DNA of 53,580 bases from assembly GCA_030247855.1 (NCBI GenBank), contig JAPDRN010000186.1, positions 1 through 53,580 of the forward strand, written 5' to 3'. Position 1 is the stretch's first letter; each line of letters starts with the position of its first letter. The notes below the pieces were generated by a model. The model searched no databases. It saw only the letters and a list, made by a program, of their open reading frames with translations, and was not told where the DNA came from. Source of the stretch: Knufia peltigerae. Taxonomy: Eukaryota > Ascomycota > Eurotiomycetes > Chaetothyriales > Trichomeriaceae. The translations under genes and the position numbers were made by a program. Positions 12,242 to 23,410 of this stretch are shown in pieces.

Positions 12242-13236
12242 TTTTCCCTTTTCCTACCCAACACACTGTAAACATGGCTTCCGGCTTCTTGATGACCATC
12301 AACAGTACTATTGTCTGACTGGACTACATTCCTCAGGTCTCTTTGTGTACATCTATCTTCTAGGGCAGTTAACTGACCTTCCGGTTCTGACGTTCGGCTT
12401 TGTGACAACGCGGGATGGCTTGTATATGAGAAGCCTGTGTCGGTGGACTTGTATTTCGTGGTTCTTGACGTGACAAGACGACGGACTCGCCGGCGTTGAT
12501 GGCCAATCTGGCGTCCCAATCTGGCGTACGGGGTGGGATGGAACTGGTTCGAAATGAAGCCGCGTGTCAAAGACGTGGGCATGTTTTTTTTAATTGTGCA
12601 GTGGTTTCCCACCACACGGCCAAAGGGGTGTTGGTTGGGCAAGGATTGTATCGTATCGTATTGATACACGGCTTTTGACGGACGACACTTCGAAAATAGA
12701 TAAAAGAGATACCACCTACGTGATATGACATATGGGGGTTTTTTGTTATTTCCCATCAACGGAAACGAAGAACATGGGTAGTTCCGAGTATATCGACACG
12801 GTGTTTCTCATGCCTTTGCAGAGGGGGCTTGTTTGAATTTGATTGATACTCCGTAGGTAACGTAGGCGGGAAGCTGACGGGCGATGCCCTGGAGATTCGC
12901 CATCAGGCTTCTTGTTGTTCGCGGGCACTGTATCCTGTACATGTTTCAGACTCTCGTGGTGGCGAAGGGAAAAGAGGTAGTACTGTGTATAGGAGGTAGT
13001 GAGGTACAGCAGGTACGTCGGGGGTTAGGGATGGAGTGCTGCAAATGAACAAGCCACACAAGATGCGAGAGAGGCCATCACTTGTACGTAACACTTTGTC
13101 CGGTGTGTCTCTAGGTAGCAGTGCAAGTCTTTTCATTTCTACTCTACCTGTCTCCCTGGGCACTCGCCTCCCGGGACCGCCCCTGTGTACGTATATGTGT
13201 ATGGATAGAAAGGAACCACGAGATCATTTTCGGTTT
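12242..13236. other. Spacer between convergent GYP5 and FAT1
   Basis: Nearly 1 kb lies between two convergent stop codons. It contains one TACTCCGTA (12847-12855) and several short runs of T. A long minus-strand open frame (12759-12019) crosses into the GYP5 3' end but has low-complexity, unlikely protein sequence. No gene is called. Confidence 0.45.
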
Positions 13237-15180
13237 CTACAACCTCACTTTCCCGGCCTTGAGATCCTCCCACTCTTTCGGACCGTACTCGACGTACCTG
13301 TCACCACCCGGAGGGAGCCAAAACATGCGGTCGTCGGGACTGGACTGGCGGATCTTGGCGACGTCGACGCCCTCGGCGCGCAGCCTGCCCTTTTGCAGCT
13401 TCATGGTCCCCGTGTACTCGAGCTGCGGGACGACGCGCAGGAAGATGGGCACGGCGTAGCGCGGGAGCACCTTGATGGCGTACGCGGCCAGGGCGGCCAG
13501 GTCGAGGGCGTCGGCCGCGACGCCCTGCGCGGGGACGATGGCGGCACAGCCGGCGCGGCCGTCGGTACGAGGGACCATGACGCCGTAGACGTTGGCCTCG
13601 GCGATCTGGTCGGAGCGGCCCAGCACGTCCGAGACCTCGTTGGTCGACACGTTCTCGCTCTTCCACCGGAACGTGTCGCCGAGCCGGTCGACAAAGTAGA
13701 CGCGGCCGTGCGGGTCCTGCCTCATCATGTCGCCGCTGCGGAACCACCAGTCGCCCTTGGCGAAGACGTCGCGGAGCTGCCTCTTTTCCCACGCCCCGTC
13801 GTTCTTGTAGTACGTCGTGAACGACGCCGTCGTCGGGTCGATCCGGTGCAGCACCTCGCCCGGCTCGTCGACCCCGACCTCGACCGCGAAGCCGTTCCCG
13901 TCGCGCACCATCTCGCCCGAGTCGACGTCCATGCGGACGCGCTTCTCGTTGGCGCCGTTCCAGTACCGCCAGAGGGGCCCGCGGATGGCGAGTGCGTTGC
14001 GGCCGAACTCGCCGCGGTTCTCGTTGAAACACGCCCCGAGCCCGTCGGTGGCCGCGTAGAGTTCGTTGATCGTCTCGATGCCGAACCGCTCGCGAAACAC
14101 TTCCCACACGTCGGGCCGCATGCCGTTGCCCCATGCCTTTCTGACATTGTGTTGGCGGTCGAGAGGCGACGGCGGCGCGTTCACCAGGTACCGACACAGT
14201 TCCCCGACATACTGTAGTATGTCGGCGCCCGAGGACCGCACTTCGGGCCAGAATGTCCTGTGGCTGAACTTTCGCGACAGGACGACGCAGGAGCCGGCGT
14301 AGATGCTCGGTGTCGTGCACAGCCCGTGGGCGGCCCCGTGGTACAGGGGCAGGCAGGTGTACATTCGGTTCTTGGGCTTGAGTCTGAGGTACAGTGCGAC
14401 ACTGCGTGCGGTGTTGAGTTCACGGCCTCGTCGCATCACGACGCCCTTGGGCAGACCTGTCGTGCCCGAGGTGTAGATCAAGCTTGTTGTCTCGTCGGGT
14501 TTGGCGCCCTGCTGGCGAGATCTGGGCAACGGAGTTTTGTCGGGTAGTGAAGAAATGGAGTCCGCGTCGTAGTAGATCGTCTTGATGTTGGCCGAAGAGA
14601 GTTCGGCCTCGCAGGGCTGTACAAGAGGCTGGGTTGCTCGATCGGCGAGAAGATACCGTGCATCGGAGAGTTTGACCGAATGTGTGAGAGGAGCAGATGT
14701 GAGGTTGCAGTTTATGAAGGCTGGACACGCCCGGATGGCCTCCAAAGCGAACCACAGAAGTAGGTATTCGGGGCTGTTGCCACCATCTAGACCCACGATC
14801 TCCTGAGGTTGTATGTCCAAATCTTTCAACAGCCAGTTTCCCACGCGTTGGAGGTCGTCGTAGAACTGCTTGTATGTCCATCGTCGGTCTTCGAATATGA
14901 GGAAGAGGTTGTTTGCGTTCTTTCCCAGTGCATGGTCCTCGATCAAGTGGTATACGAGCAATTTGTTCTGCTTGGTTCTTTGAGTGATGTATTCGATGGC
15001 ATCTTTGGTCCCTGCCAAAGTGCCCGCCTGGAGGTCGTGTCTGATCAGGTATTTGGCATCGAGATATGCTGCCGTGGCCAGGCCACCGGCCACAGCTGCC
15101 GCAACTGTGGTCACTAGAATCTGAGGGTCAGCAGTCTGTAGAAGTCACCAAAGGAGGGAGGACTCACGCCCGGGTGCCAT
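13237..15180 (-). CDS. FAT1: Fat1-type very-long-chain acyl-CoA synthetase / fatty acid transport protein
   Basis: Two exons on the minus strand, 15180-15168 (13 nt) and 15113-13237, give 629 residues. Intron 15114-15167 has GTGAGT, a CTGACC branch and CTAG. The start reads MAPGLTTVAAAVAGGLATAAYLDAKY, a short hydrophobic N-terminal segment typical of FATP proteins. The AMP-binding P-loop motif YTSGTTGLPKG is at about residues 217-228, and later FATP blocks are seen (YVGELCRYL, NGMRPDVWEVF, YAATDGLG, GDMMRQDPHGRVYFVDRLGDTFRWKSENV). By family knowledge the enzyme activates long and very-long-chain fatty acids to CoA esters and drives uptake, at the ER, lipid droplet or peroxisome. The C-terminus is KVRL, only loosely like a PTS1 signal. 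The 3' half is clearly richer in G+C than its neighbours. Confidence 0.92.
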
Positions 15181-16092
15181 GCTTGCTTCTCAAGGTGTCT
15201 GAACAGGGTACGGAAGGATGGAGAGTGCATCAAGGCCATCATGTCTGAGAAGAGCATCATCATCTTGGTCAGAGTCCGCAGGTACGTGTACTAGTACCGA
15301 GGTAGAAATGCTGAGCTCATATACAATCAGACCCGTGGTCCCGAGTTACGTCGGCTAAGATGTGCTCACTCGCCTCTCCTCGCAAGTAAATGGCCAAGTG
15401 GGTGAAATGCGGAGGGGAAAGGCGTGGAGCATGGACACTCCGTATCAAGAGAGAGATTCAGGGTATTAGGCCTGTACATAACATACGTACCTCGTACTCG
15501 TACACAACAACCAGGAGGAGGGTGAGAGCGGAGAAATTCACTAATCCAAATATGGCATAGACCCGGACTTAACACAACCTCGGGCCGGTCAGAGCATCAG
15601 ATGAAGGTCCATCCGATTCCTACCCCTTTTCGTTCAGCAAGGACAATATCTACACAAGTACGGAGTATCTCGCCAAACTGTTCAGCTCGTGATAATGCAA
15701 GCGTCATTATTCTTATTTTATTCAAAGGTTTCAAGAGCTCTATCAGCTCTGGATGGACGCACGGGGCTGGTGCGCTTTAGTTTCTTCACACATTTCAGTG
15801 CACCATACCTAGTATTGGATGCAGCACTTCCTCTTCAGCTCTTCTCCAGTCTCTTCTTCTTCTCCCGCCTCAGATCAGGATCCAACTCAATCTTCTATCC
15901 TTACAAACCACAAAACCCCACAGTCCAGAGCCCTAGTTCCAAAGTCTGGTCTTGATTTGTTGAGCTCAGCGTCTGGGGTGAGGGTAAGCACTTGAGGTTG
16001 GAATGTTGTCAAGGTAAGACATTTGAGTCCCTGTATGTTCAAGAATTAGTTGACGCCATTGATCGTGGAGTCTCATGTTAAGCACATACCTG
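15181..16092. promoter_or_regulatory. FAT1 promoter side and 3' region of the orphan gene
   Basis: This 0.9 kb lies upstream of FAT1 and downstream of the minus-strand orphan gene. It contains TACGGAGTA at 15659-15667, a near copy CACTCCGTA at 15436-15444, and several GTAC/CTCGTAC tracts (15478-15500). A good intron-like segment at 16031-16089 on the minus strand (GTATGT, CTAAT, ACAG) lies just after the predicted stop of the orphan gene and could be a 3'-UTR intron. Confidence 0.45.
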
Positions 16093-17290
16093 TCAGATTG
16101 ATTTGGTGACTGCATCGTGCGTGGCCTTGGAGGCTTCTAGATCCGGGTAATGCTTCCTGATCTCCAAGTGGGCATAGTAGCTGTCTTCTCGCAGTTTGAA
16201 AGAACACCGATGAGGCATCGTCGTGCCCATGTTTCGTTCACATTCTGGGCTTGGCTCCGTAGCGACTGGTGCCCAGTGGCGGAAACTCCTCAAGATCCAA
16301 GGGCTCAGTATAACCGTCACCTTTCAGATGTATGCCGACCTCAACTGACTCCATCATTGGTGTCACTCCTTCACATTGGCTGAAGATGTCACTCATTGCC
16401 TGTTGCTCGCAGTCATCTTCTTTCACGATCATCAAGCCAGGCTGATTCTCTACGGTCTTCTTTTGTGCCAGGTCATTCCCAAGGTCGGCAAGATGAAGAT
16501 AGACCTGACCTTTCTCCTCAAACGCCGGATCGTCATCCATGTTGACGTTGTTGATGTACACTTCAGAGGGGGATGGGCCGCTAGTGTACACCGGACCGGT
16601 CTGGTCAAGAGGCACTGGAATTAGGAACGATTGATCGTGCCATGCGACGGTAGATTGAGATGGCGCCCGAGGCGGTGGCAGGAATCTTCCGACCTTGGTT
16701 CGTGCCAACTTGCTTTCCCGATTGTCACCATTCCATTTCAATTCTGCTGGTAGTGGCCAGTCGGCGACGATGCCCGCATATTCGGCAGACCAAATTGTAG
16801 GTACCGCAAGCACAGGACTCATACCATCTGTGAAGATCTTCCCTTGTTTACCGAATTTCGAGACAATCTTTCGTTGACCCTTGGGTATGTGTTTCCACGC
16901 CGAGAGTTGATCTCTTAAGATTCTCGCGTTCTTCTCCCGGTCCTCTGCAGCAAGAGCTGTGATCTCAGCTTTGTGCTGCGTCCACTCGCTACCATTCTGA
17001 GGAAAGATGGTGGATGGGTCACCATTTGGTCTTGCCTGTTGCTTGAAGTGCTCGGGTGCAATATGACGGACACGTTGACGAACACGCTCATATTCTTCCT
17101 TTTCAAGGATGTGATGGCTCTTCCATGTCTTCGAAGCGGTATGGGATGGCATAACCATAAGTTGCATTTGAGAGTCTGCGTGGGCTTGTTGATTACCATT
17201 GTCCATGTGTATTTGGGCATCAGTACTCTGCTGGGATGGCTTGGTGGTCATTCGACTGCAGCTGGGCTCCATGATGAGTAGACCTGGCAT
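16093..17290 (-). CDS. Uncharacterised protein (orphan)
   Basis: The first open segment runs from ATG 17290 to a stop at 16238 (350 codons). I predict an intron at 16181-16241 (GTGAAC..ACAG, weak branch site), which joins exons 17290-16242 and 16180-16093 into 378 residues ending in a helical segment (YYAHLEIRKHYPDLEASK). I do not recognise a domain. Visible features are a Gln/His-rich N-terminus, a charged helix (ILEKEEYERVRQRVRHI, near residue 60), a Trp-containing middle part (IWSAEYAGIVADWPLPAELKW), and an acidic patch ending in LEEFPPLG. No signal peptide or membrane segment is seen, so it is probably intracellular. If the intron is wrong the protein ends after GAKPRM. It is divergent from CTF8 across 1.2 kb. 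Confidence 0.6.
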
Positions 17291-18478
17291 TGTGAGCGGC
17301 GATGGCTTCCAACTCTAATTTGAGTCTTGGTCGAAGCTTCAGCGGAGGAGATATGGGGAGAGTCTTGAAGGTAGGAAATAATGAGGAGGCGAAGGAAATA
17401 TCTACCGTTCGAGACACCAGACACTTGACTGTGTGTGTATGTCCTTTTTGTCCTAGAGGATGTGCCTTGACAACACTATCAAGAAGTGAGAGGACAAAAG
17501 GACGGTTATTCAACCCCCCAGTATTGAACCTTGGAGTATGAAGTAGTTGCAGGTAGTTGTAAGAAATTTCGTGATACACCTGAGGGAATGTCGGGATGCT
17601 GCTCAACTGCGAGGAACGATGCTTCTTGTGATTGTCAAGATCAAATCATAATGCTCGTGAGATATTTCATCAAAGACAGATCCAGATCGGTTTTTCTGAA
17701 GTGTTTGAATGCGATTGAATATTGTGTTTTTGTTTTCATACCCTGGCTGCCTTGGGCAATATATCAACGTCCCAGAAAGGGCGTTGGCGGGTGAACCTAT
17801 TGTCACGGCGATGAATAGGCCGAATGAATCTCTCTTCACTTCTGCAGGCATCAACGATAATTTCTCTTGTTAAGATCATTCCGATAGACGGCGCCCTTCC
17901 CTCAACACATCAGGTACCGCGCGGCTAGATCGTTGAGGAGAATCTGATTCTTCCGTTTGATAGGGGGGGAATCGACGGCGAGATCGGCAGGGCAGAACAT
18001 TCACAGCTCCCGGGACAACATCGGGACGGCTGGCAATGGAAGCCGGGAACTTGAAAAGCCAAATGTGCACTCTGAGGCCGCGCCTTGCGAATGCACTGGC
18101 ATCCATCAACAAAGGGTGTTGGGCGGCAGAGAACTTCACCAGACTGAGCACGTCGCCCTGAAAGGGGCTCACCGTCAATATACTTCACCATGATGATCAA
18201 TTTACTTGTGATATTAGTCCGCGCGATCGGAGACAGCATAGTGAGGGTGAATGTTGTTGTTGATTGACAAATTGAAGGTGTTGAATGTTTGGTAAAGGAA
18301 TGAGACCATGAAACCGGCAAAACAGAGGCATCGGTTGAACTTCGGCGACCGAATTCGGCATCGTCATCACTGCTACGGTCGGTCATTCGTGCCGAGATGC
18401 AACTTACATCGCGACGCGTCTCACTTGATCCTACAATTCGATCTCTATTGTCTTCAGTTCTTTGTTACAGCCTCAATC
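17291..18478. promoter_or_regulatory. Divergent spacer, orphan gene / CTF8
   Basis: These 1.19 kb separate two divergent starts. Two overlapping minus-strand open frames at 17876-18386 read as fairly protein-like, but neither shows a recognisable family, and the longest begins without good support. I therefore call no gene. No TACGGAGTA copy was found here. Confidence 0.4.
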
Positions 18479-18928
18479 ATGCCTTCTGTACAGCTACGGA
18501 CAAGGCCACTGCCTGAGGTGAATGGGCCATCGACTGATCCACTTCCAGCCCTTCTTCAGACGCCTTCTGGACTGGCAATACTCGAAATGCAAGGCACGAT
18601 TCATGGACCATTCCCTCATGCAGATGAGACAGTCACTGAGGTACAGACTATAGACGTGGGTCGGCTGGAGTTCCCACTGTACAACACAAAAGAGCCTCTT
18701 GAAGGAAAATGGATGAAAAAGGTGTATTTGTATGTCGGCAAGCATCAACGATTGACTGGTGAGATCAAGAAGTTGGCAAAACCTCTAGCAGTCATCCAGA
18801 AAGTCAACCCAGAGGATGAAGTCAATGGCACGCCTACAGCTACCTCTACAAATGAAGACCTGGAAGTCTTGGAGATAGTCAAGTATAAGCTGCTTTTCAG
18901 CGGAAGACCAGAACCCGTTGGCGAATGA
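18479..18928 (+). CDS. CTF8: Ctf8, subunit of the Ctf18-RFC clamp loader
   Basis: A single exon of 149 residues starts at MPSVQLRTRPLPE. An in-frame upstream ATG at 18308 exists, but the family-like sequence begins at 18479. The core TPSGLAILEMQGTIHGP, followed by IDVGRLEFPLY and WMKKVYLYVGKHQRLTGEIKKLAKPLAVI, is the conserved Ctf8 pattern, and the length fits (about 130-170 residues). By family knowledge Ctf8 and Dcc1 bind the C-terminus of Ctf18. The complex loads PCNA and promotes sister-chromatid cohesion and replication checkpoint signalling in the nucleus. The assignment is from memory of the family pattern and the size. Confidence 0.85.
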   Translation: MPSVQLRTRPLPEVNGPSTDPLPALLQTPSGLAILEMQGTIHGPFPHADETVTEVQTIDVGRLEFPLYNTKEPLEGKWMKKVYLYVGKHQRLTGEIKKLAKPLAVIQKVNPEDEVNGTPTATSTNEDLEVLEIVKYKLLFSGRPEPVGE

Positions 18929-20111
18929 GCGACAAAGTTCAGAAACCACGATTCGACGGGCCCTGGGAGAATGCCAATACAACGGGACTCTACGCATTTC
19001 CGAAATAGGTTGGCATTCTTCGAGGAGTCGAGAACAGGAGAAATGCCAGCCACATTTCTCTGCCTCACTTGCATCCGTCCTCAAGTCAGCGATTCCCGAA
19101 CTCACACACGGAAATGGCGCATCAGCCGCCATACCGGCATCAAGTTATCTAGATGCGCTTGACTGCTACAGGATCACAACTTGCCCAAGGTGCGTCTGGA
19201 CGAAAGTTGCGGCTCGTTCGCTCGAAGGGGATGCTACAGACTCACCTGGGAATACGCCGTCCCAGACTGCCGACCTGAGTCTCGTGGGCTCAGAAAGAGA
19301 CATGTAACGACCAAGGGAGCCGATTTACTCGTTAAAATATGAGGTTGCGTCTCTGGGCCGAACAAACATAAACGACAAGGGCACTGTTCATTATGTCCTC
19401 CGGGACAGTATTATGTCAGCACACAGATGCTAAGAGATGCCAATTGTGATCAAGCTTCGTGGCGGGCCGTCGGGAGTTTTGTTTACTGTACTGGAGATAG
19501 GATACGAGCACGGTCTCTGTCCATATACAACTACATCACCGCTTTATATCTGTCTCAAACTGGGTCTCATTTTCTGAATGCTCCAAACTCATTCCTATTC
19601 CCTTTACATCTTGCTTGCCGACAGACTTCTGCCCAGTCTCAAACCTCCAGCCTATCTCGGTAAGCCTGATCTAGTCCCAATGCAGGACGGAAATCCTACC
19701 TCGGCGAAAGGAACGGCTCTTATCGATGAGGATCTGCACCATTTCACCTGATCAAAATACTACCTTGCGAACCTCGCGCGCGTATGGCGTATCATTTTAT
19801 TACTCTACGTCTCGCACTTTGAGGGGGTTTTGTTGATCTTATCTGCGGAGACGGGAGAATTCCCGTTCCATTCGCTGTTTCTACAATCCTTTGATGCAAG
19901 ATGAGCCACGCGCGCATCTCCCATCGTCTGCCTCCCTTCGGTGATACTGGCTTATCGAAGGTTCTCACATTTGTGTGGGGGACTACTGCGTACATATAAG
20001 CTTCCTAAGCTTTTCTCGCCCTTTCAGCAAAACGTTTGAACATGCTTCGTCTGTAGCTTAAACGATTCGACGATTCTTTTCCTCTTTTCCAACCACATAT
20101 GCCCGTCAAAG
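18929..20111. other. Spacer and promoter of the sugar transporter
   Basis: No gene is supported in 1.18 kb. The last 70 bases before the start are rich in C and T, typical of a fungal promoter and leader. The open frames here are short and without recognisable motifs. No dispersed-motif copy was found. Confidence 0.4.
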
Positions 20112-22187
20112 ATGTTGCAAAGATCGCCTACGCATACATGGATGCCCGCATGGGTGCCAGAATCGACTACGACACTCGCTGTCCTACTCATGCTCTGCTC
20201 AATGTCCCAATCTACGGTTCACACATGCCCCCGACCCTTGGTGTGCTCCTGCTAATATCACATCGAGTCTAGACCGGAGGATATGATGGATCCATGCTCA
20301 ACGGACTCAACATCCTGCCTTCCTACACCGATTATTTCCATTTGAACCCTGCGACCACCGGGCTCAACACGGCGTCGGTCTTCATCGGAGGCTTCCTCGG
20401 TCCACTGGTCACTGGCGTCCTCACGGACAGGATCGGCCGACGCCTGACCATCTTCTGGGGCTCCGTCGTCACTCTCGGCGGTGTCATCCTCCAAACGGCC
20501 GCGCAAAATATTGCAATGTTTGTAATTGCGAGAATCTTTCTCGGGTTCGGTGCTGCCGTCTCCGGCATCGCGTCGGGAGTGTATCTCGCAGAAACTTTCC
20601 CAAGTCGATGGCGAGCTTGGGGCGTCGGTCTCCTGAACGACTTTTACTAGTGAGCTGACCACTCTCGACAAGTAATCCGTCCTTGTACCTTTCTGTTTTT
20701 GACTGACCACGAGCTACCCGCAGTGTCGGCGCCCTGATTGCGGCCGGAATCACCCTCGGCACAGGGGAGTGGCAATCGACATGGGCGTGGCGCGCACCTT
20801 CTCTCTTTCAGGGAATCTTCTCACTGCTCTGTATCCTCGTGATACCATTCATGTATGTCTTGGACCTGCTTCCGCGAGCTCTTGCCCCGCCAGTGACCCC
20901 CTCACACGCCGATGTGGATTGTAATTGTTGTCGTGCTGACATACCAAACCCTCTTCTCCTCCAGTCCCGAATCACCACGATGGCTCGTCCACGAAGGCTT
21001 TTATGACTCGGCACGTACGGTCGTCGCCCAAACAAACGCAAATGGCGATTTGAACCACCCAATCTCGCTGATTGTGTACAAGGAAATCGTCGACACGTTG
21101 GAATGGGAGAAGAAGGAAGGTCGAACCATGAGTCCCAAGGAGATTGTCAAAACTCCTACGGCAAGGAAACGTCTTCTCATCGGCTCGTCTGCTGGTCCCT
21201 TTTCCTGCATAGCCGGAAATATCATTGCGTCGTACTATCTGGGAGATGAGCTGGTGAGTTGCCGTAGTACGTGGTGGTTGCGGTTACCATCAAGCTGACC
21301 GGTTTTACAGGACACTGCGGGAATCACGAGCTCGATACAGCAACTCAAAGCGGTACAGACCCTTGTCGAGATTCGCCCTTGAACTTTGCTGACTTCGGCA
21401 TTCATAGAACGTGGTCCTGAACGTGTGGTGCCTGTTTTGTGCACTTTTAGGGACACATCTAGCAGCAAACTGGGGTCGGAAGCCAACCGCGCTGCTATCT
21501 CAGGGACTTTTGATCGCATGTCTGTTTATCATTGGGGGATTGTCAAAAGTCTACGCCGACGATCCTAACGGCGCCTCGAAGAGCTTGATCTACGGTGATG
21601 TAGCCGTCATGTTCCTCTTCCAGGGCTTCTACTCAATCGCCTGGACACCATTGCTGTATCTGTACCCGCCCGAGGTGATGAATTATTCGATCCGGGCGAA
21701 TGGTGTTGCTTTTTCGCAGTTGACGTTGAACGGTCTTGCGTGAGTTGAAACATTTCCAGTCCTACCAACACCCGTCTGCGGCCCCTCGTTCACTGACATA
21801 TTCACTGTGTAGGCTGGCACTCGTCTTTGTCATGCCGATCGGCATCAACAATATCGGATGGAGAATGTACATGATCAATGGAGGTTGGGACATTGTGACA
21901 TTCTTTCTCATTGTAAGTCACCGACAAATGTCGAGCCGTTTATTCTGAAGAAAAATCCCTCGTCGAAGCCAAAATGTTGTAAATGACTGACTTTCGGGGA
22001 TCAACAGTGGTATTACTGGGTCGAAACAAAAGGCAAAACTCTCGAGGAGATCGATGCCATCTTCGATGGTGAGAAACACTCGGCTGTACCTGATGTGGAG
22101 AATGTCAGGGCCGGGAGTGTGACCATTGATCAGAATGCCATCGAGGACGAGTTGCGGGAAGAGAAGATAACTTCAAAGACGGAATGA
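20112..22187 (+). CDS. MFS sugar transporter (hexose/lactose permease type)
   Basis: Eight exons (20112-20216, 20273-20649, 20724-20852, 20965-21253, 21311-21352, 21408-21739, 21813-21912, 22008-22187) give 517 residues, the usual length for 12-segment sugar porters. All seven introns have GT..AG ends and compatible phases. Diagnostic motifs are the first-loop signature DRIGRRL, the QGF-like and Trp-rich membrane segments, PFIPESPRWL before the central loop, LYPPEVMNYSIRANG, and the terminal WVETKGKTLEEIDAIFDG. By family knowledge it is a plasma-membrane proton-coupled sugar carrier; the substrate cannot be told from sequence. The start at ATG 20112 is chosen because it gives the canonical first helix (TTLAVLLMLCSMSQSTTGGYDGSMLNG split across intron 1). 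A different-frame ATG at 20099 leads to a stop. Confidence 0.9.
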
Positions 22188-22757
22188 GTGCCACATAGTC
22201 CGAACCCAGGTGTCTCGTGTTGTTGTCGGATCCAGGACGATGATCGACAACGCGAGTCTTTCCGTCAGCACGACACCAAGAAAGTTCAACCCCTTCATCG
22301 TCAAGTCCTTTCTCTTTCTCCCACCCGAGCGGTCCCAAGTGATCAACGTACCATGCCGTGAATGCCTGTTCAAACTCCCCTTCTCAGTCTTCAGTCTTCA
22401 TTCTTCAGTCTTCCAGCTCATTGAACGCTGACCCTGGCACGAAGCCTCCCCCTCCCAACCGCCACAAGGTCAGGAAATCTTCTTACCCTGGCTGTCTCCC
22501 GACGCGACGTGGGTCCAAATTGGCAAGGCTAATGATTGTTCCCAGGGAGTTTGGTCGCCTGGGTCAAAAGAGAGTTCGGCCGATGACTCGACTTGGAAGA
22601 AATTCTGCCCTTGGGTCCGAAACCGCGCTGCTCTCGTCTACAAGTATTATTCTCGAACCGTGGTGTGGTGGGGGCGTCAGGGGCGGCGCGGGGACTAATA
22701 CAAAGTCGTCGTATGCTGCTCTGCATTCCTCTCTTCTGGTTTTGATGAAATCAGGGT
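22188..22757. other. Spacer downstream of the sugar transporter
   Basis: No gene is seen in these 570 bp. They separate the transporter stop from the degraded kinase-like sequence on the other strand. Part may be residual 3' sequence of that broken gene. Confidence 0.4.
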
Positions 22758-23410
22758 TCAACGCCTGTCCCGCATCTTTTCGACCGTCACAGGGCCGTGA
22801 TCCTCCCCGTACCATTGGTCATCGTACGGTTCATACCCCCTGACCATGGCGAATTTCTCGGTGCGTGGACCCAGAAGACCAAAAGAGCATCGGAGGCTGT
22901 GTGCAGGAGCGTCATCCCCAAACACTCTGGCGTACGGTGCGGTACCCAGCTCGACGTTAGTCCCAACGGCCTGCGTGTTGCCAGAGTCGGCCAGCTTGAG
23001 GTGGTCCTGGGCGTCGAGAAGGAGATTCGAGGGTCGAAGATCACCGTGCGCGAGTCCGAGAGATTGGTTCTCGGTCCGGTGGCCGGATCTATCGTCTGTC
23101 GGCTTCGAAGTCGCCTCTCGAGATCCCCTCCCGGGAGCAGCTGCATGAAATTCAGGTTTGGGAAGCGGAGAAAGCTGTGGGCGATGTGAGGACAGTAGGG
23201 AGGATTCTGTTGGAGTTTGTCAAATATCCGGTTCTCTATCTCGAAACCAGCGTCGCCTCGGATCGTCGCGCACTTGATGGCAATTTGGTCTGACATCTCG
23301 AAAACGACGCCGAGACCACCGCACCCCCAAAAGTCGGTACCCTTTCTCCCGAGTGAAGGTAATGCACGTTCTTTTGGTGACGAGGAATTGTGGAGATGGG
23401 TCCCAAGTAT
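22758..23410 (-). pseudogene. Degraded protein-kinase-like gene
   Basis: Reading the minus strand, frame 1 (23410 to about 23070) encodes a kinase N-lobe: Gly-rich loop GCGGLGVVF, a VAIK-like lysine (IAIKCAT), a helix-C glutamate region (FEIENRIFDKL) and a hinge (FMQLLPGGDLERRL). Kinase sequence then continues in another frame (about 23070 to 22758) with catalytic loop LAHGDLRPSNLLLD, a DFG-like ADSG and GYEPYDDQWYGEDHG. No intron with GT..AG ends explains the switch, the segment between hinge and catalytic loop looks too short, and there is no start codon ahead of the Gly loop. An in-frame TAG (23411-23413) sits inside a TACGGAGTA copy just upstream, and the downstream frame ends at 22758-22760. 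The family looks like a fungal kinase family known for HGD rather than HRD loops, by memory only. The gene is probably dead. Confidence 0.72.

Noticed and set aside
12019..12759. 246-codon minus-strand open frame overlapping the 3' end of GYP5
   Set aside because: It overlaps the real last exons of GYP5, is rich in Ser/Arg/His with no domain, and has no conserved start context.
13036..14217. 393-codon open frame on the plus strand opposite FAT1, and a 339-codon minus-strand frame (14320-13301) in a shifted frame
   Set aside because: Both overlap the clearly real FAT1 coding sequence in its GC-rich 3' part, have biased Arg/Gly/Asp/Val composition and no family. They stay open only because of the high GC content at third positions.
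17876..18386. Overlapping minus-strand frames upstream of CTF8 (153 and 100 codons)
   Set aside because: Some stretches look protein-like, but two frames compete, neither has a family, and the region is the natural promoter between two divergent genes.
20099..20111. Upstream ATG at 20099 as the start of the sugar transporter
   Set aside because: Its frame runs into a stop before exon 2 and the splice phase does not fit. ATG 20112 gives a canonical first helix and phase 0 at the intron.
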